A DNA stretch of 64,000 nt from Hyphomicrobium sp. ghe19 (GCF_902712875.1 NZ_LR743509.1:1674001-1738000); one strand, 5' to 3'. Numbered from the stretch's first letter, positions 28,037 to 37,182 are shown. Notes: a model not told the origin generated them from the letters alone. A program made the numbers and translations.

Positions 28037-28063
28037 CCTCGCTTGTCTAAGCCTCTTCACGCA

Positions 28064-28158
28064 CCGTCATGCCCGCGTAGGCGGGCATCCGCCCAAGCAT
28101 TTTGGTTCGACGTGTTCGCGGTTGTCTTGGACGGATCCCGGCCTTCGCCGGGATGACG
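28064..28158. repeat. REP-like palindromic element after mfd
   Basis: Two strong hairpins, GCCCGC-GTAG-GCGGGC (28071-28086) and ATCCCGGC-CTTC-GCCGGGAT (28135-28154), are embedded in the arms CCGTCATGCCCGC... and ...GGGATGACG, which are inverted copies of each other. This is the form of intergenic REP/BIME-type elements common in alphaproteobacterial genomes. It sits between the convergent mfd and acyl-CoA synthetase genes, where such elements often act in termination or mRNA end protection. Only one copy is in the window. Confidence 0.65.
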
Positions 28159-28175
28159 AGCATTGATGGCCGAGC

Positions 28176-29717
28176 CTACTTCGAATCGATGAGCAGCGGA
28201 GCGAGGGCCTTGCGCTGCACCTTGCCATTGGGTGTCCGCGGGAGCCGGTCGATGAAAACGATTTCACGCGGGACCTTGTAGGCGGCGAGGTGTTCGCTGG
28301 CGAATGCCTTGACCGCCGCGGCATTCTTCGGTGCGCCCTCACTCGGAACCACGAAGGCGCCGATGATCGAAACGCCGCTTTTGACGCGGATTTCAGTGCA
28401 CGCGACTTCGGCGACGCCGGGGCATGGTGCGAGCGCGGATTCGATCTCGAGCGGCGAGACGCGATAGCCGCCCGCGTTCATCAGCTCATTCACGCGGCCG
28501 AGGTGCGTGATGTAGCCATCGGCGTCGAGGGAACCCAGATCGCCGCCGACAAACCACTCGCTGCGGAACACTTCACCTTCTTCTGCGGGGCGGTTCCAAT
28601 AGCCGAGCATCATACCCGGGTCGGAACGGTGGACGGCGATCAGACCTTCCTGTCCCGGAGGAAGAGGATCGTTTCCGTTCGCTTCGTCGGCAGGGATGAT
28701 CGCGACGCGCCGTCCAGGTTGAGCCTTGCCGACGGCTCCCGGACGATATGGAACGTCGGGTCCGGTCGAGATGTACGTCGATATTTCGCTCATGCCGAGC
28801 GCTTCGTAGAGCGGCAGGCCCGTTGATTTGGTCCAATCTTCGACGAGAGTGGGCGGTGGCGTTTCTCCGGCCATCAGGCCGTGACGCAATTGCCCGAGAG
28901 AGCTAGGTGTCGGGCGAGCGTACTTCAATATCTGACGGAATACGCCGGGAACGGCCGCGAAAAGTGTCGCTCCCGTTGCCGCAATGATAGCCGGCCAAAG
29001 CTCGGGCGATTTCTCTCCGGTGCAAACGATGGCTGTCGCGCCGTTCGCCCATGGGTCGGTCAGACCGACACCGAGCGTGAACGTCCAGTTGAACGCGCCG
29101 GCGTGGAGCATTCGGTCATCAGCGGTGATGCCGAACCAGCCTTGATACATGGGACTGCGTCCCAAGGCCGAGCGATGGGCGTGCAGAACACCTTTGGGCT
29201 TCGCGGTCGTGCCCGACGTATAGATCAGGAAGGCCGGATCGTCCGCATTGGTCGCTGCATACTCGGCGCGCCCGGAGGTGCGGATGAGGCACCCGATATC
29301 CTCGGCTGAGAACTCCCTGACGCCGGGGGCGATGCCGACCGTCAACGGTTCCGACGTTGCGATGGCCGAGGCGCCGCTATCCTCAAGCAGCGCCTTGAGT
29401 TCGGGAGCGGTCAACTGATCGGAAAGCGGCAACGCGACGAAGCCGCCGGCGATGGCCGCGAAGAACAGAAGTGCTGATTGGCTCGAATTTCCGAGGCGGA
29501 TCGCAACGCGTTCGCCGGGCTTCAGTCCGTGTGCGGCCAGTCCGGCTGAGAGACGAAGAATGGCATCCTCGATCTCTGCGAACGACCATGTTTCCAAAGG
29601 GCTTTCAGGATTGCGGGTATCGCAGACGAGAAGGGCGGTCTTAGCAGGGGTTTGCTGCGCGGCTCCACCAATGGCGTATTTCGCCATGTTGAACGGATTG
29701 CTGGAGCTCGATGTCAT
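28176..29717 (-). CDS. AMP-dependent acyl-CoA synthetase family enzyme
   Basis: 513 residues from the ATG at 29717 (GAGGG just upstream), which overlaps the upstream stop as ATGA. The adenylate-forming signature YTSGTTAKPKG is at residues 166-176, followed by YEALGMSEIS, GYW with VGGDLG, and a C-terminal PNGKVQRKAL holding the catalytic Lys. It activates a carboxylic acid to its CoA thioester via an acyl-AMP; the pocket gives no reliable substrate, and short-chain or aromatic acids are both possible. Translational coupling to a peptide-type solute-binding protein is unusual for this family. Confidence 0.87.
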   Translation of the reverse strand: MTSSSSNPFNMAKYAIGGAAQQTPAKTALLVCDTRNPESPLETWSFAEIEDAILRLSAGLAAHGLKPGERVAIRLGNSSQSALLFFAAIAGGFVALPLSDQLTAPELKALLEDSGASAIATSEPLTVGIAPGVREFSAEDIGCLIRTSGRAEYAATNADDPAFLIYTSGTTAKPKGVLHAHRSALGRSPMYQGWFGITADDRMLHAGAFNWTFTLGVGLTDPWANGATAIVCTGEKSPELWPAIIAATGATLFAAVPGVFRQILKYARPTPSSLGQLRHGLMAGETPPPTLVEDWTKSTGLPLYEALGMSEISTYISTGPDVPYRPGAVGKAQPGRRVAIIPADEANGNDPLPPGQEGLIAVHRSDPGMMLGYWNRPAEEGEVFRSEWFVGGDLGSLDADGYITHLGRVNELMNAGGYRVSPLEIESALAPCPGVAEVACTEIRVKSGVSIIGAFVVPSEGAPKNAAAVKAFASEHLAAYKVPREIVFIDRLPRTPNGKVQRKALAPLLIDSK

Positions 29718-31504
29718 TTTCCCTCGATCCACCACGTATCGACGGCATATCCGAAGATCGGCGTCTTATCCGGATGCTTGAGACGCGCCCAGAAGGCAAC
29801 CCACTGCCGCGGCGTATAAAACAGGGGAACGACGTAGTCACCCGAAAGCAGTACGCGATCGAGGGCGCGGACGGACGATACGAAATCGGTCTCGCTGTCG
29901 GCCGCCAGCATGCTCTCGATCATGGCGTCGGCCGCGGGGTTGCGGACGCCCGCGAAATTATAAGAACCGTTGGAATCCGCCGTCTTGGCCGACCATCGGA
30001 ACAGCTGCTCGTTGCCAGGCGAAAGCGACGAAGGCCACGAATTCTGGATCATGTCGAAATCGAAGCTCGACAGGCGCTGTTGATATTGGGCGCTGTCGAC
30101 GACGCGCACTCGGACGGCGATGCCGAGCGGCGCAAGACTGCGCGCGTAGCTCAGCAGCAGGGCTTCCTGCGCGTTGCTGTTCGCCAGAATTTCGAATGCG
30201 AGTTGCTTGCCGGTCTTGGGGTCGATCAAGCGGCCATCCTTGAGAACGAGGCCCGCTTCCGTCAGCAGCGCAAAGGCCGCTTTTTGGTTCTGCCGGTTTT
30301 GGCCGCTGCCGTCGCTCGCCGGAAACCGGTACGTGCCCTCCATGAATTCCGGCCGGACGGCGTCCGGGAAGGGTGCGAGAAGCGCGCGTTCCCGAGCATC
30401 CGCCGGGTGGCCGGTCGACGCCAGATACGAGCGTTCGAAATAGCTCTCGGTCCGCTTGAACAGGCCGTTGTAAAGGACCCGATTGCTCCATTCGAAGTCG
30501 AAGAGCATCATCAGGGCGCGGCGCACGCGCTGGTCTGCGAAGATCGGGCGGCGCGTGTTGAAGACGAATGCCGTCATGCCGGCCGGGAGGCCGATGTCGA
30601 ATTCAGCTTTGACGATGCGGCCGTCGTGGACAGGCGGGATGTCGTAGCCGCCAGCCCAACGGCCTGGGTCGTCTTCGAGCCTCAAATCGATGTTGCCGGA
30701 CTTGAAGGCTTCGAACATGACAGAGGCGTCGCGGAAATAGTCGAAGCGGATATCGTCGAAATTGAAGCGGCCGCGATTGACGGGAAGGTCTTTGCCCCAA
30801 TAGTCGGGATCGCGGCGAAAACTGATCGATCTTCCCGCATCGATGTTTGAAACCGTATAGGGGCCGGAGCCGAGGAGGGGTTTCATGCCGGCGGTTTCGA
30901 ATTGTTCCGGCGTCATGTCGCGGGCAGCGAAAACCGGCATCAGGCCGAGGATCAGCGGTAGCTCGCGGTCGGTTGCATCCTGAAACGTGAACTTGACGCC
31001 GCGCTCGCCGACTTTCTCGGCTCCGGTGACTTTTGCAAAATAGGTTCGGTGGTTCGGGCGGCCTTTTTCTTTGAGCAGCGCGAACGATTTTACGACGTCT
31101 TCCGGGGTCACCGGCTGACGGTCGGAAAAGCGCGCCGCGGGATTGATCGTGAAGGTCACGGATTTGCGGTCGTCGGCGACGTCGATTGAATCGGCCAAGA
31201 GGCCGTAGAGCGTGAACGGTTCGTCGAGGCTGCGCGCCATCAACGCTTCGACGACGAATTCCCGGATGCCTGACGCGGGCGTTCCCTGCACGATCAGGGG
31301 GTTCACGCTCTCGTAGGAGCCCAGCACACCCAAGGTCAGCGTGCCGCCTTTCGAGGCCTGCGGGTTCACGTAGGGAAAGGCCTTAAAGCCATCACCGAGT
31401 GCCGGGGCGCCATGAAGTGCGATTGAGGTCTGCGGAGCGGCCACGGCCGGGAGGCCCGCCGTCAACACTACCCAGAAAATGAGGATAAACTTCCCGAAGG
31501 ACAT
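29714..31504 (-). CDS. YejA-like extracellular solute-binding protein (family 5)
   Basis: 596 residues from the ATG at 31504, where the signal peptide begins (MSFGKFILIFWVVL...AVAA); a GTG at 31528 is in frame. The mature protein has family-5 peptide-binding features: GYESVNPLIVQG-like strands, the SVTFTINPAARFSDRQPVTPEDVV segment characteristic of the class, and a late SLSPGNEQLFRWSA region near the ligand site that is typical of YejA. These periplasmic proteins deliver peptides or similar ligands to ABC importers. No permease or ATPase gene is adjacent; the downstream partner is an acyl-CoA synthetase in an ATGA overlap. Confidence 0.87.
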   Translation of the reverse strand: MSFGKFILIFWVVLTAGLPAVAAPQTSIALHGAPALGDGFKAFPYVNPQASKGGTLTLGVLGSYESVNPLIVQGTPASGIREFVVEALMARSLDEPFTLYGLLADSIDVADDRKSVTFTINPAARFSDRQPVTPEDVVKSFALLKEKGRPNHRTYFAKVTGAEKVGERGVKFTFQDATDRELPLILGLMPVFAARDMTPEQFETAGMKPLLGSGPYTVSNIDAGRSISFRRDPDYWGKDLPVNRGRFNFDDIRFDYFRDASVMFEAFKSGNIDLRLEDDPGRWAGGYDIPPVHDGRIVKAEFDIGLPAGMTAFVFNTRRPIFADQRVRRALMMLFDFEWSNRVLYNGLFKRTESYFERSYLASTGHPADARERALLAPFPDAVRPEFMEGTYRFPASDGSGQNRQNQKAAFALLTEAGLVLKDGRLIDPKTGKQLAFEILANSNAQEALLLSYARSLAPLGIAVRVRVVDSAQYQQRLSSFDFDMIQNSWPSSLSPGNEQLFRWSAKTADSNGSYNFAGVRNPAADAMIESMLAADSETDFVSSVRALDRVLLSGDYVVPLFYTPRQWVAFWARLKHPDKTPIFGYAVDTWWIEGK

Positions 31505-31850
31505 TGCCGGTACCTGAAATGCTTTCACCGGCTTGTTACTACGCGATAATCCCGGCAGTGTGGCGCTAACGGCCAGCGCGACTTCAGGTCTTCTAACGGG
31601 GCCGAGCGGGGGCTGTCCAGCTTGTCGCAGTGGCCGACGAGCAACGATGGCAGATAGCGAACTGCGGCCCCCAATTGTGCTGGACCGCGGTCACGTGATT
31701 GCCGTAATCCGAGCCTTACTCGGCGCCGGATCGGCAGTACAGTGCCGGGTCTGCGCAGGCTTGGTGGCGAGCTTTTGACGCACGGCGATGAACTTAGGGG
31801 TAGGCGCCGGTGAGGCCGGCACAACGAATAAAGCGAGGATTTTTAGGTTG
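31505..31850. promoter_or_regulatory. Divergent spacer between YejA-like and IalB-like genes
   Basis: About 350 bases with no credible gene. It should hold both divergent promoters; none stands out by eye. Confidence 0.3.
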
Positions 31851-32723
31851 ATGGCAAACGCACTATTGCGCGCGGGCGGCAGGGCGCTCGTATCGGCCGT
31901 AGCGGTTGCGGCGGTGATGTCCGCTGCGCCCGCTTGGGCCCAAGATGCAGCAAAACCGGCTGCACCGAAGAAAGCTCAGCCGGCTGCTGCTGCCCCGGCG
32001 GCAGGAGCGCCTGCAGTCAACGGAGCGGCGGCTGCTTCTCCCAAGAGCGCCTGGGTGAAGCTTTGCGAGAAAGCGCCTATCGAAAAGAAGGGCGCAGACG
32101 GCAAGGAAGTGAAGGAAGAGAAGTCTCTCTGCCTCACGCACCATGAGCGTCTCGACGGCAACACCGGAATGGTTCTCGTTTCGGCGGCCATTCGCGAAGT
32201 CGAAGGCTCCGACAAGAAATCTCTGATGATCATGGTGCCGCTCGGGATGGCGATCCCTCCGGGTGTCCGCGCTGCGATCTATACGAAAGAACAGTGGGCG
32301 GCTGCGTCCAAGAACGAGAAGATCGATGAGAAGGCATTGAAGCCCATCGAACTTCATTATGCGCTTTGCCATCCGGCTGGGTGCACGGCCGAGACGGAAG
32401 CTACGCCCGATATCCTCGCCCAGATGTCGAAGGGCGGCGGACTGATGGTGCTGGCGATGAACGCCGCAGCACAGCCTATCGGCTTCCCGGTTCCTCTCGA
32501 TGGCTATAACGAAGCTGCCGCTGGACCTCCGGTCGACAACAAGAAGTATGCCGAGGCGCGCAGCCAGCTGATGCAGCAGATCCGTCAGCGTCAGGCGCAG
32601 ATGGCCGAGAAGTGGAAGGAAGACCAGCTGAAGAACCTGCCGCTCGATGCGCCGGGCGCTCCTCCGACCACGACCAGCTCGACGAAGGCGCCGGCAGCGG
32701 CACCTGCCAAGCCGAAGCAGTAA
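31851..32723 (+). CDS. Invasion-associated locus B (IalB) family secreted protein
   Basis: 290 residues from the ATG at 31851. A signal peptide (to about residue 37, ending AWAQ) is followed by a Pro/Ala/Lys-rich linker and the IalB domain, with its paired cysteines (WVKLCEK, CLTHHERL, YALCHPAGC) and the segment MIMVPLGMAIPPGVRAAIY typical of the family. The C-terminus is a charged Gln/Lys-rich helix and Pro/Thr tail. IalB proteins are periplasmic or outer-membrane proteins widespread in alphaproteobacteria; the name comes from Bartonella, and most members are not virulence factors. A strong terminator follows. Confidence 0.85.
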   Translation: MANALLRAGGRALVSAVAVAAVMSAAPAWAQDAAKPAAPKKAQPAAAAPAAGAPAVNGAAAASPKSAWVKLCEKAPIEKKGADGKEVKEEKSLCLTHHERLDGNTGMVLVSAAIREVEGSDKKSLMIMVPLGMAIPPGVRAAIYTKEQWAAASKNEKIDEKALKPIELHYALCHPAGCTAETEATPDILAQMSKGGGLMVLAMNAAAQPIGFPVPLDGYNEAAAGPPVDNKKYAEARSQLMQQIRQRQAQMAEKWKEDQLKNLPLDAPGAPPTTTSSTKAPAAAPAKPKQ

Positions 32724-32748
32724 GGTCTTCTGGTTTTCAAGTTTTGAG

Positions 32749-32782
32749 CCGCCCCGGATGAAAATCCGGGGCGGTTTTTTTT
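32749..32782 (+). terminator. Strong intrinsic terminator after IalB gene
   Basis: An 11-base perfect stem CCGCCCCGGAT / ATCCGGGGCGG with a GAAA tetraloop and eight T residues, 25 bases after the stop. Confidence 0.95.
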
Positions 32783-32799
32783 ATCGGCGTTTTGCTGAT

Positions 32800-33132
32800 C
32801 TAGTTCGTTGAGCCGGGACGAAGGCGATAGCCGCCATTGCCGTCCTTGATGAAACGCTCACCAATGTCGGGGTGACGGAGCGGGGCGGCATTGTCGTCCA
32901 GCAGCAGGTTCTGTTCCGAGACGTATGCGAGATAGGTCGTTTCGGCGTTTTCTGCATACAGATGATAGTAGGGCTGATCTTTCCGGGGCCTGACTTCCTC
33001 GGGGATGGATAGCCACCACTCCTCGGTGTTTGCAAACTCCGGATCGATATCGAAGATCAGTCCGCGAAATGGATAGAGCCGATGCCGGACCACCTGGCCG
33101 ATCGAGAACTTGGCGTGTTTGATATCGTTCAT
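32800..33132 (-). CDS. hspQ: Heat shock protein HspQ (YccV family)
   Basis: 110 residues from the ATG at 33132. The core KFSIGQVVRHRLYPFRGLI followed by DIDPEF and DQPYYHLYAE is the hemimethylated-DNA-binding YccV/HspQ fold, ending in QNLLLDD and a basic tail. HspQ is a small cytoplasmic protein; in enterobacteria it acts as a specificity-enhancing factor for Lon. The longer frame that continues upstream to 33567 runs into the neighbouring lyase and is an artefact. Confidence 0.88.
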   Translation of the reverse strand: MNDIKHAKFSIGQVVRHRLYPFRGLIFDIDPEFANTEEWWLSIPEEVRPRKDQPYYHLYAENAETTYLAYVSEQNLLLDDNAAPLRHPDIGERFIKDGNGGYRLRPGSTN

Positions 33133-33185
33133 GGCGTTTTTAATGTGTGGCGGCGAAGGTCGCGACGCAAGTCCAACAACGGAGA

Positions 33186-34247
33186 CTAGAGCGCGCCGTA
33201 AAGCGCCGCACGCTCCGGGTCCTTTGATGCGACGATCTTTGCAAGATCGACGATGACCTTGGCCTGTTTCCAGGTCGCGTCGTCCTGCATCTTGCCGTCG
33301 AGCATGACGGCGCCCGTTCCGTCGGGCATGGCGTCGATGATGCGCTTCGCGAATTTGACCTCCGCCGGATCCGGCGAGAACACGCGCTTGGCGATTTCGA
33401 TCTGTGACGGGTGCAGCGACCAGGCGCCGAGGCAACCCTGCAGAAATGCATTCCGGAACTGGGCCTCGCAGGCGGCGAGATCCGAGAAGTCTCCGAACGG
33501 GCCGTAGAACGGCTTCAGACCGTAGGCGAGGCAAGCGTCGACCATCTTGCCGACCGTGTAATGCCAAAGGTCTTGCTGGTAGAAGGCGCGCGCTGCGCCG
33601 GGGTTATCCTTCTGTGCGTCCGCGAGGACGCCGTAATCGGGATGGCCGCCGCCGACGCGGGTCGTTTTCATGCCGCGCGAGGCTGCGAGATCGGCCGGGC
33701 CGAGGCTCATACCGTGCATACGCGGAGAGGCGGCTGCGATCGCCTCGACATTGTTCACGCCCTCGGCCGTCTCGAGAATGGCGTGGATCAGTATCGGCTT
33801 CTTGACGCCGTGCTTCGCTTCAAGCTGGGCCAGAAGCTGATCGAGATAGTGGATGTCCCAAGGTCCTTCGACCTTCGGCAGCATGATGACGTCGAGCTTG
33901 TTGCCGACGCTGGCGACGATCTCGGTGACGTCGTCGAGCATCCAGGGCGAGTTGAGGCAGTTGATGCGCGTCCAAACGCCGGTCGATCCGAAATCGTTTT
34001 CACGGACCATCTGGATGAAGCCTTTGCGAGCGTTTTCCTTCTGATCGACGGGCACCGCGTCCTCGAGGTTGCCGAGGACCACGTCGACCTGGGACGCCAG
34101 TTCCTTGATCTTGGCCCGGATCTTCTCGTTATGCGGCGGCACGAAGTGGATCATGCGCTCGAGCGTGACGGGAAGGGCCCGGAAGGGTTCCGGAGCGCCG
34201 ATGGCGAGGGGCGAGAAATGCTTGGCGGGTGTGCGCGTCGAAGCCAT
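33186..34247 (-). CDS. HpcH/HpaI-family CoA lyase, malyl-CoA-lyase-like
   Basis: 353 residues. It shows the TIM-barrel citrate-lyase-beta pattern: [10 protein letters not shown] with metal-binding Glu/Asp, the Arg in [60 protein letters not shown] and [18 protein letters not shown], then a late [10 protein letters not shown]. The order and spacing are closest to L-malyl-CoA / beta-methylmalyl-CoA lyases, which split malyl-CoA to acetyl-CoA and glyoxylate in the serine cycle and the ethylmalonyl-CoA pathway. It is somewhat longer than typical malyl-CoA lyases, and no serine-cycle gene is next to it, so the exact substrate is uncertain. Confidence 0.78.
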   Translation of the reverse strand: MASTRTPAKHFSPLAIGAPEPFRALPVTLERMIHFVPPHNEKIRAKIKELASQVDVVLGNLEDAVPVDQKENARKGFIQMVRENDFGSTGVWTRINCLNSPWMLDDVTEIVASVGNKLDVIMLPKVEGPWDIHYLDQLLAQLEAKHGVKKPILIHAILETAEGVNNVEAIAAASPRMHGMSLGPADLAASRGMKTTRVGGGHPDYGVLADAQKDNPGAARAFYQQDLWHYTVGKMVDACLAYGLKPFYGPFGDFSDLAACEAQFRNAFLQGCLGAWSLHPSQIEIAKRVFSPDPAEVKFAKRIIDAMPDGTGAVMLDGKMQDDATWKQAKVIVDLAKIVASKDPERAALYGAL

Positions 34248-34686
34248 CGGCAGCTATCCTATTCAAAGGCTTGGAAGAGAGGCCGCCACCTTTGTGGGGT
34301 CGATGTCCCTGTGTCAACGGGACAGAGTTTCTCGTTGGCGCGGGCGATACGCCCGGGGCGCCGGCCGCCCGCGCGGGATCCATGTTCGCGCGCCGGAACC
34401 AGGTGCCGTCGATCCGAAGAAAGAAACGGCGCATTGGCGCGCTCCGCAGGCGGGTTCTGATCGACCGGTCCGGCGTGGGGGGGTGCCTTAGTCCTCCGAC
34501 GGCAAAGGCTTCTCCAGCTGAGCTAGATTGCATCGTTCGCAGTGTCCATGGCGGCATCCAAACTCAGGACGTGGCGAGCCATCTGGACTTGTGCGAGCGT
34601 TGCGCTCGCACAAGTCAGGACAACAGGCAAACTCATCGCCCCCGCTGTGCCAATTTCTCGTAAGCTCCCTGATATTTCGGGTGTCC
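34248..34686. other. Gene-free stretch with a long perfect hairpin
   Basis: 440 bases in which all open frames look like noise. Notable structure: a 14-base perfect stem with a TTG loop at 34586-34616 (listed separately), and a G+C-rich palindromic zone around 34345-34385. A short stretch (34507-34525) resembles the D-arm of a tRNA on the minus strand but nothing around it completes a tRNA. Confidence 0.4.
34586..34616. repeat. Perfect 14-base-stem hairpin
   Basis: GACTTGTGCGAGCG (34586-34599), loop TTG, CGCTCGCACAAGTC (34603-34616). All 14 pairs match. No T-run follows on either strand. On the minus strand it is 70 bases past the small secreted protein gene; it may be a transcript end, a protein-binding palindrome, or a remnant of a mobile element. 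Confidence 0.6.
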
Positions 34687-34959
34687 TCAGTCATTGGAAG
34701 AACTCGCGCACGCCGCCGACTCCTGCGATCCCGCGCAAAGGCTGGCCTTCAGGCTCGGGTGTCGACGAACTGCATCGCCCGAGACCTTGACGCCTTGGCT
34801 CTGTGCCCGCCGCGCCAAGTCTTCATCTTGGCAGTACGGCGTAGAAAGTTGACCGGTCGGCAACACCTGGAATGCGCCATCGCAAAGAATGCGTGCGTTT
34901 GCCGCCGCAGGCAGAACCAGAGCGGCAGTCAGCATGGAAAATAGAAAATTCCTGATCAT
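34687..34959 (-). CDS. Small secreted protein of unknown function
   Basis: 90 residues. A clear signal peptide (about residues 1-22, ending AANA) gives a short mature domain beginning ILCDGAFQVLPTGQLSTPYC, with a cysteine pair likely to form a disulfide, then a basic helix and a Cys/Ser-rich tail. The start is well supported (AGGAGA upstream). The mature pattern (C-D-G-x-F-Q ... T-P-Y-C) looks like a small periplasmic family of Hyphomicrobiales; no function is known to me. Confidence 0.7.
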   Translation of the reverse strand: MIRNFLFSMLTAALVLPAAANARILCDGAFQVLPTGQLSTPYCQDEDLARRAQSQGVKVSGDAVRRHPSLKASLCAGSQESAACASSSND

Positions 34960-35149
34960 CGCGTCGTCTCCTGACTTTGTTGTCGTCAGTTGAGACTCGA
35001 GGACCGCGAATTTTATTCCAGGCCGGCCTCTGCCTTCTGCTCCGCTGTCGTGCCGCGGCTTGAAATCGACCGTAAGAGCGCCGACAAATGCAACGTCCGG
35101 ATAGCGGCGCTAAGGCGCGGCACGCTGCAAGCATTTCAATGGTGCATCG

Positions 35150-36772
35150 ATGATCGAAGTCACCAATCAGCCGCCGCCGCTCGAGAACTACGATCTCTTG
35201 TCGAGCGATCCCGTCCTCCGCGAGGCCCTGTTCCGCGAGAACGCGGGCTGGGCATTGGACGATCTTTCAACGCTCGGAAGGCTGCTCGGCACCGCCGGGA
35301 TGATCGGCGCCGGGGCGGACGCCAATCGCAATCCGCCCGTTCTCAAATCGTTCGACCGGTTCGGTCACAGGATCGACGAGGTCGAGTTTCACGGCAGCTG
35401 GCACACACTGCTGGGCCTCGCGTTGAATGCCGGGCTGCATTCCGGCCCATGGGTCGAACCGCGAAAGGGCGCGCATGTCGCCCGCGCCGCCGGTTGCTAC
35501 ATGCTGGCCCAGATCGAAAGCGGCGTTTACTGCCCTGTCTCGATGACGTACGCGGCCGTTGCGACGCTCTCGCATTCGCCGCCGCTCGCAGCCGAATGGC
35601 TCCCGCGTATTTATTCGCGTGCATACGATCCGAGCTTCAAGCCAGCGCCTGAGAAGACGTCCGCGCTGATTGGTATGGGGATGACCGAAAATCAGGGCGG
35701 ATCGGATTTACGTGCGAACGTCACGCGCGCCATCCCGTACGCTAGTGAGGTGCACCGCCAATTCTATCGGATCAACGGGCACAAATGGTTCATGTCGGCG
35801 CCGATGTCGGATGCGTTCCTGATCCTCGCGCAGACAGGAGCCGGGCCGAGCTGCTTCCTGGTGCCGAGGTGGACGCCGGAGGGCAAAAAGAATGCAATCC
35901 ATATTCGCCGCCTCAAGGACAAGCTCGGGAACCGCTCGAACGCGTCGAGCGAGGTCGAACTCGATGGTGCGCATGGGGAACTCGTCGGCGAGGAAGGCCG
36001 CGGAATTCCCACAATCATCGAAATGGGCAATTACACGCGCCTCGATTGCGCAATCGGCACCTCGGGCCTGATGCGGCAAGGTCTGGCGCAGGCAGTACAT
36101 CACGCGCGCTATCGCCGCGCATTTCAGAAAGTGCTGATTGATCAGCCTCTCATGACGTCCGTTCTGGCCGACCTCGCAGTGGAATCAGAGGCCGCAACCG
36201 TTCTGACGATGCGGTTGGCCCGGGCGTATGACGAGGACGATGAGGCGGCGTTGGCGTTTCGCCGCGTCGTGACGCCGGCCGCGAAATTCTGGATTTGCAA
36301 ACGCGGTCCGGCTTTTGCCGCCGAAGCGATGGAGGTGCTCGGGGGGAACGGCTACGTCGAAGAGTTCAATCTGGCCCGCATTTATCGGGAAACGCCGCTC
36401 AATTCGATTTGGGAGGGCTCGGGGAATGTCATGTGTCTCGACGTGTTGCGCGCGCTGACGCGGACGCCCGCCGCTGTCGCGATGCTTCTGGATGAGGTCG
36501 TCGAACCTGCGACGGCTGATCCGCGGCTCAGGGCGCACCTCGTCCGACTACAAAAGGAAGCGAAGCAGCTGGATGAAGCGGGAGCGCGTTCGTTCGTCCG
36601 CGATCTCGTCCTCGCGTTACAGGCGGCGTTGCTCATTCGCTATTCGTCAGCGGACGTTTCGGATGCGTTTTGTGCTACGCGATTGGCAGGTGACGGTGGA
36701 GCGTTCGGTCTTCTTCCCGCCGGCACCAACGCGAGGGCCATCGTCGACCGGGCGGCCCCAGCGTTCCGTTGA
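35150..36772 (+). CDS. aidB: AidB-type acyl-CoA dehydrogenase
   Basis: 540 residues, the AidB length. Family motifs are GMGMTENQGGSDLRAN (flavin/substrate region), HKWFMSAPMSDAFL, and the AidB hallmark YRETPLNSIWEGSGNV followed by MCLDVLRAL. The N-terminal extension (NQPPPLENYDLLSSD) is also typical of AidB. In E. coli AidB belongs to the adaptive response to alkylation damage; it binds FAD and DNA and its physiological reaction remains uncertain. The neighbours are unrelated, so it appears to be a single-gene unit. The ATG at 35150 has a weak binding site. Confidence 0.9.
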   Translation: MIEVTNQPPPLENYDLLSSDPVLREALFRENAGWALDDLSTLGRLLGTAGMIGAGADANRNPPVLKSFDRFGHRIDEVEFHGSWHTLLGLALNAGLHSGPWVEPRKGAHVARAAGCYMLAQIESGVYCPVSMTYAAVATLSHSPPLAAEWLPRIYSRAYDPSFKPAPEKTSALIGMGMTENQGGSDLRANVTRAIPYASEVHRQFYRINGHKWFMSAPMSDAFLILAQTGAGPSCFLVPRWTPEGKKNAIHIRRLKDKLGNRSNASSEVELDGAHGELVGEEGRGIPTIIEMGNYTRLDCAIGTSGLMRQGLAQAVHHARYRRAFQKVLIDQPLMTSVLADLAVESEAATVLTMRLARAYDEDDEAALAFRRVVTPAAKFWICKRGPAFAAEAMEVLGGNGYVEEFNLARIYRETPLNSIWEGSGNVMCLDVLRALTRTPAAVAMLLDEVVEPATADPRLRAHLVRLQKEAKQLDEAGARSFVRDLVLALQAALLIRYSSADVSDAFCATRLAGDGGAFGLLPAGTNARAIVDRAAPAFR

Positions 36773-36810
36773 TAAGCGTCGGATTAAGCGAATGCTGGAG
36801 TTGTGAACTC

Positions 36811-37182
36811 TCAGCCGGACTTGGGATCGGGAGTCGTATTGGGATCGGCGGCGGGGCCCGCGGCGCTTGCGATCTCAGGGAGCATCTTCGCCATGCCGGC
36901 GAGGATCGTATCCACGGGAATTCCGAGAGATCTCGCGATCTGCTGAACATGTTCGTCGCCGAGGGCGGCTTGAATTTGTTCAGGCGTGATCGGCAGATTG
37001 CTTTTGTTCTTGTCCAACCATGACGAGACCTGAGCTCCGAAGCCCGCGTCTTGAAGTTTCGTGAGGATCGACTGGAGGCCTTCGGTTCCGAGGACGCCCT
37101 TCAGGATGTCCGGCAAGGCTCCTTGCTCGGCTTGTCCGACGATGTTTCCGACAACTCCCTTGAGTGTATCGCTCCAGCTCAT
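36811..37182 (-). CDS. YidB-family (DUF937) protein
   Basis: 123 residues from the ATG at 37182 (AAAGGG upstream); the longer frame to 37284 lacks family similarity. It is rich in small residues in its first 40 positions (LKGVVGNIVGQAEQGALPDIL), followed by QSILTKLQDAGFGAQVSSWL, ITPEQIQAALGDEHVQQIA and LGIPVDTILAGMAKMLPEI, which is the conserved YidB/DUF937 order. No signal peptide. The function of the family is unknown. A small hairpin (36795-36814) lies between its stop and the aidB stop. Confidence 0.82.
   Translation of the reverse strand: MSWSDTLKGVVGNIVGQAEQGALPDILKGVLGTEGLQSILTKLQDAGFGAQVSSWLDKNKSNLPITPEQIQAALGDEHVQQIARSLGIPVDTILAGMAKMLPEIASAAGPAADPNTTPDPKSG

Noticed and set aside
32800..33567. 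255-codon version of hspQ
   Set aside because: The N-terminal half overlaps the lyase gene in another frame and is not HspQ-like; the real start is at 33132.
34507..34525. tRNA D-arm-like sequence on the minus strand (TAGCTCAGCTGGAGAAGCC)
   Set aside because: The acceptor stem, anticodon arm and T-arm with GGTTCGA are all missing, so it is not a tRNA. It may be chance or a fragment.
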